From positions 24,812,201-24,876,200 of the forward strand of contig NC_065571.1 in NCBI RefSeq assembly GCF_937616625.2: a stretch of 64,000 nucleotides of DNA. Direction: 5' to 3'. Below the pieces are notes generated by a model. It ran no database searches. It had not been told where the DNA came from and saw only the letters and a list, made by a program, of their open reading frames with translations. This stretch comes from Mercurialis annua (taxonomy: Eukaryota > Streptophyta > Magnoliopsida > Malpighiales > Euphorbiaceae). The translations under genes were made by a program, and so were the position numbers. Positions 59,127-64,000 of this stretch are shown here, piece by piece; positions within the stretch are counted from its first letter, which is position 1; each line of letters starts with the position of its first letter.

Positions 59127-62100
59127 GTTACGAAATAAATCCAAACGTTTACAAACGTTATGAAATAAATCCAAACGTTTACAAACGTTACGAAACAAAT
59201 CCAAGCGTTTCACCTTTTTAGTAATTTAGGCCAAACGTTTATAAACGTTACGAAATAAATCCAAACGTTTACAAACCTTACGAAACAAATCCAAGTGTTT
59301 CACCATTTTAGTAATTTAAGCAAAACGTTTACATATGTTACGAAACATATCCAAACGTTTCACCTTTTTAGCGATTTAAGTCGAACGTTTACAAACGCTA
59401 CAAAATAAAACCAAACGTTTCACCTTTTTAGCGGTTTAAGCCAAGAGTTTACAAATGTTATGAAACAAATCCAAACGTTTTCCCATTTTAGCGATTTAAG
59501 CCAAACGTTTAAAATGTTACGAAACAAATCCAAACGTTTCACATTTTTTGCGGTTTAAGCCAAACCTTTACAAACGTTATGAAACAAATCCAAACATTTC
59601 ACATATTTAGCAATTTAAGCCAAACGTTTACGAATGTAATGAATTAAAATCAAGCGTTTCACCTTCTTAGCAATTTAAGAAAAACATTTACAAACATAAC
59701 GAAACAAATCCAGGTGTTTCACCTTTTTGCAATTTAAGCCAAACGTTTACAAACGTTCTTAAACAAATCCAAGCGTTTCACCTTTTTAGGAATTTAAGCC
59801 AAACGTTTACAAACGTTATGAAACAAATCCAAACGTTTCACCTATTTAGCGACTTAAGCCAAACGTTTACAAACGGCACGAAACAAATCCAAACGTTTCA
59901 CCTTTTTAGCAATTTAAGAAAAACGTTAACAAACGCCACGAAACAAATCCAAACGTTTCACCTTTTTAGGAATATAAGCCAAACGTTAAAAAACATTACG
60001 AAACAAATCCAAACGTTTCACCTTTATAGCGATTTAAGCAAAACGTTTACAAACATTATGAAACAATTCCAAACGTTTCAGCTTTATAGCGATTTAAACA
60101 AAACATTTACAAACGTTGCGAAACAAATCTAAAGGTTTCCCCTTTTTAGCGATTTAAGCCAAACATATAGAAACGTTACAAAACAAATCCAAATGTTTCC
60201 CCTTTTTAGCGATTTAAGCCAAACGTTTACAAACATTACGAAACAAATCTAAGTTTCCCTATTTTAGCGATTTAACCCAAAAGTTTAAGACATTACGAAA
60301 CAAATCCAAACATTTAACCTTCTTAGCGATTTATGCAAAATGTATACTAACGATACGAAACAAATCCAAACGTTTCACCTCTTTAGCGATTTAAGCCAGA
60401 CATTTACAAATGTTACGAAAAAAAATCAAGACGTTTCACCTTTTTAGCGATTTAAGCCAAACGTTTACAATGGGTAAGAAACAAATCCAAGCGGTTCACC
60501 TTTTAAGCAATATAAGCCAAACGTTTACAAACATTACGAAACAAATCCAAGCGTTTCACCTTTTTAGCAATTTAAGCCAAACATTTACAACTGCTACGAA
60601 ACAAATCAAAACGTTTCACCTTTTTAACAATTTAAGCCAAACGTTTACAAACGTTATGAAAAATTTCCGAACGTTTATATGTTTTAGCGATTTAAGCCAA
60701 AAGTTTAAAACGTTACGAAACAAACCCAAACTTGTAACCTTTTTAGCGATTTATTCCAAACGTTTACAAACGGCACGAAACAAATCCAACCGTTTCACCT
60801 CTTTAGCGATTTAAGCCAAACATTACAAACGTTACGAAACAAATTAAGAAGTTTCACCTTTATAGCGATTTAAGCCAAACGTTTACAAAGGCTAAGAAAC
60901 AAATCCAAGTGTTTCACCTTTTTAGCAATATAAGCCAAACGTTTACAAACGTTACGAAACAAATCCAAGCGTTTCACCTTTTTTGCAATTGAAGCCAAAC
61001 GTTTACAAACGTTAGAAAGCAAATCCAAGCGTTTCACCTTTTTAGCGATTTAAGACAAACGTTTAGAAACGGTACGAAACAAATCCAAACATTTCACCTT
61101 TTTAGAGATTTAAGCTAAATGTTTACATACGTTAGGAAACAAACCAAACATTTCGCCTTTTTAGCGATTTAAGCCAAACATTTGCTAACGGTAAGAAACC
61201 CTTTTTAACAATTTAAGTCAAACATTTACAAATGCTACGAAGCAAATCCAAACGTTTCTCCTTTTTAGCGATTGAAAACAAACGTTTACAAACGTTATGA
61301 AACAAATCCAAACGTTTCACCTTTTAGCGATTTAAGCCAAACATTTACAAACGTAGCGAAATAAATCCAAACATTTACAAACTTTACGAAACAAATCCAG
61401 GCGTTTCACCTTTTTAGCAATTTAAGCCAAACGTTTACAAACGTGACGAAATAAATCCAAACGTTTACAAATGTTATGAAACAAATCCAAGCGTTTCACC
61501 TTTTTAGCAATTTAAACAAAACGTTTACATATGTTACGAAACATATCCAAACGTTTCACCTTTTTACCGATTTAAGCCGAACGTTTACAAACGCTACGAA
61601 ACAAAACCAAACGTTTCACCTTTTTAGCGATTGAAGCCAAATGTTATGTAACAAATCCAAACGTTTTCCCATTTTAGCGATTTAAGCCAAACGTTTAAAA
61701 CGTTATAAAACAAATCCAAACGTTTCGCCTTTTTAGCGATTTAAGCCAAACGTTTACAAACATTACTAAACAAATCCTAACATTTCACATGTTTAGCAAT
61801 TTAAGCAAAACGTTTACGAAAGTAATGAAATAAAACCAAGCGTTTCACCTTCTTAGCAATTTAAGCCAAACATTTACAAACGTAACGAAACAAATCCAAG
61901 TGTTTCACCTTTTTTGCAATTTAAGCCAAACGTTTACAAACGTTCTTAAACAAATCCAAGTGTTTCACCTTTTTAGCAATTTAAGTCAAACTTTTACAAA
62001 CGTTACGAACCAAATCAAAATGTTTCAACTATTTAGCGACTTAAGCTAAACGTTTAAAAACGGTACGAAACAAGTCCAAACGTTTTACCGTTTTAGCGAT

Positions 62101-64000
62101 TTAAGCAAAACGTTAACAAACGCTACGAAACAAATCCAAACGTTTCCCCTTTTCAGGAATTTAAGCCAAACGTTAAAAAACATTACAAAACAAATGCAAA
62201 CGTTTTATCTTTAGCGATTGAAGCCAAACGTTTACAAACATTACGAAACAATTCCAAACGTTTCAGCTTTATAACGATTTAAACCAAACGTTTACAAACG
62301 TTACGAAACAAATCTAAAGGTTTTCCCTTTTTAGCGATTTAAGCCAAACGTATACAAAAGTTACGAAACAAATCCAAACATTTCCCCTTTTTAGCGATTT
62401 AAGCCAAATGTTTACAAATATTACGAAACAAATCCAAACGTTTCCCTATTTTTGCGATTTAACCCAAAAGTTTAAAACGTTACGAAACAAATCCAAACAT
62501 TTAACCTTCTTATCGATTTATGCCAAATGTAAACAAACGGTACCAAACAAATCCAAACGATTCACCTTTTTAGCGATTTAAGGTAGACATTTACAAACGT
62601 TACGAAAAAAATCAAGACGTTTCACCTTTTTAGCGATTTAAGCCAAACGTTTACAAAGGTTAAGAAACAAATCCAAGTGGTTCACTTTTTTAGCAATATA
62701 AGACAAACGTTTACAAACATTACGAAAAAAATCCAAGCGTTTCACCTTTTTAGCAATTTAAGCCAAACGTTTACAAACGTTAGGAAACAAATCCAAGTGT
62801 CTCACCTTTTCAGCGATTTAAGCCAAACGTTTGCAAATGTTACGAAACAAAACCGAACGCTTAAAACGTTACGAATCAAATCCAAACGTTTATAACGTTA
62901 CAAAACAAATCCAAACGTTTCACATTTTTAGCGATTTAAGGCAAACCTTTACAAACATTACGAAACAAATCAAAACGTTTTACATTTTTAGCGATTTAAG
63001 CCAAACCTTTACATACGTTAAGAAACAAAACCAAGCGTTTCACCTTTTTAGGGATTTAAGACAAACGTTTACAAACGTTACAAAACAAATCCAAGCATTT
63101 CACGTTTTTAGCAATTTAAGCCAAACGTTTATAAACGTTCCGAAACAAATCCAAGCGTTACACCTTTTTAGAAATTTATGCTAAACATTTTACAAACATT
63201 TACGAAACAAGTCCAAGAGTTTCACCTTTTTAGCAATTTAAGCAAAACGTTAACAAACGTTAAGAAACAAATCCAACAATTTTACCTTCTTAGAAATTTA
63301 AGCCAAACGTTTACAAACGTTACGCAACAAAGCCAAACATTTCACCTTTTTACCAATTTAAGCCCAACGTTTACAAACGTTTCAAAACAAATCAAAACGT
63401 TTCCCTATTTTAGCTATTTAATCCAAAAGTTTAAAACGTTACGAAACAAATCCAAACATTTAACCTTTTTCGCGATTTATGCCAATCGTTTACAAACGGT
63501 ACGAAACAAATCAAAACGTTTCACAACTTTAGCGATTTAAGCCAAACATTTACAAAAGTTACGAGACAAATCAAGACGTTTAACCTTTTTAGCGATTGAA
63601 GCGAAACGTTTACAATGGCTAAGAAACAAATCCAAGCGTTTCACCTTTTTAGCAATATAAGCCAAACGTTTACAAACGTTACGAAACAAATCCAAGCGTT
63701 TCACCATTTTAGCAATTTAAGTCAAACGTTTACAAACGTTTACAAACGTTAGGAAACCAATCCAAGCGTTTCACCCTTATTAGCAATTTAAGCCAAACGT
63801 TTACAAACGTTACGAAACAAATCCTAACATTTCACATATTTAGCAATTTAAGCCAAACGTTTACGATTGTAACGAAATAAAACCAAGCGTTTCACCTTCT
63901 TAGCAATTTAAACCAAACATTTACAAATGTAACGAAACAAATCCAAGTGTTTCACCTTTTTTGCAATTTAAGCCAAACGTTTACAAACGTTCTTAAACAA
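59127..64000 (+). repeat. Satellite array D, right part, with ~2.2-kb higher-order repeat
   Basis: Regular plus-oriented 60-bp units run to the window end, many with AAATCCAAGCGTTTCACC variants. Private variants recur at about 2.19 kb. CATTTCACAT(A/G)TTTAGCAAT is at 59595, 61781 and, after a shorter interval of 2047, 63828. ATCTAAAGG is at 60127 and 62312. A CATTTAACCTTCTTA join lies near 60310 and 62494. ACGTTCTTAAACAAATCC lies near 59754, 61941 and the window end. The series extends left across the solo LTR (56153 to 61227 is about 2227 once the LTR is removed). Confidence 0.93.

Overview
This window is repeat-rich plant DNA with no confidently intact host gene. It resembles pericentromeric or other heterochromatic sequence from a flowering plant. 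The evidence is four arrays of one AT-rich satellite with a 60-bp unit, plant-type CACTA (En/Spm) transposases with introns, and LTR retroelements with plant-type ends (TG...CA), 5-bp target duplications and an initiator-Met-tRNA primer site. The species cannot be named from the sequence.

Layout. 1-1685: satellite array A in mixed orientation. 1686-12690: AT-rich spacer, then a decayed CACTA element on the minus strand (TNP2-like and Transposase_24-like genes), split by a solo LTR at 3167-5974. 12735-23063: satellite array B with several orientation switches. 23064-24895: two pieces of one LTR family in opposite orientation. 24896-39258: remains of a Ty3/gypsy element that looks Tat-like. Its integrase tail is on the minus strand and an extra ORF lies antisense to it. 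A solo LTR (25467-35728) has landed inside it, and an 8.0-kb CACTA element (26978-34997) has landed inside that LTR. 39259-41436: 3' LTR and internal tail of a copia element. 41437-43680: satellite array C, all minus. 43681-55928: a gypsy-type element with 3-kb LTRs and no recognisable coding region, whose 3' LTR carries a copia solo LTR (51471-53459). 55929-64000: satellite array D, all plus, interrupted by a solo LTR (56285-59126).

The order of events can be read from target duplications. Satellite came first, then LTR elements inserted into it, then further LTRs inserted into those and recombined to solo LTRs, with the large CACTA element among the latest arrivals. The satellites are also layered. 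60-bp and 29-bp units are built into higher-order repeats of about 515 bp (array A), about 2.53 kb (array B) and about 2.2 kb (array D). No rRNA gene, tRNA gene, CRISPR array or working protein-coding gene could be supported.
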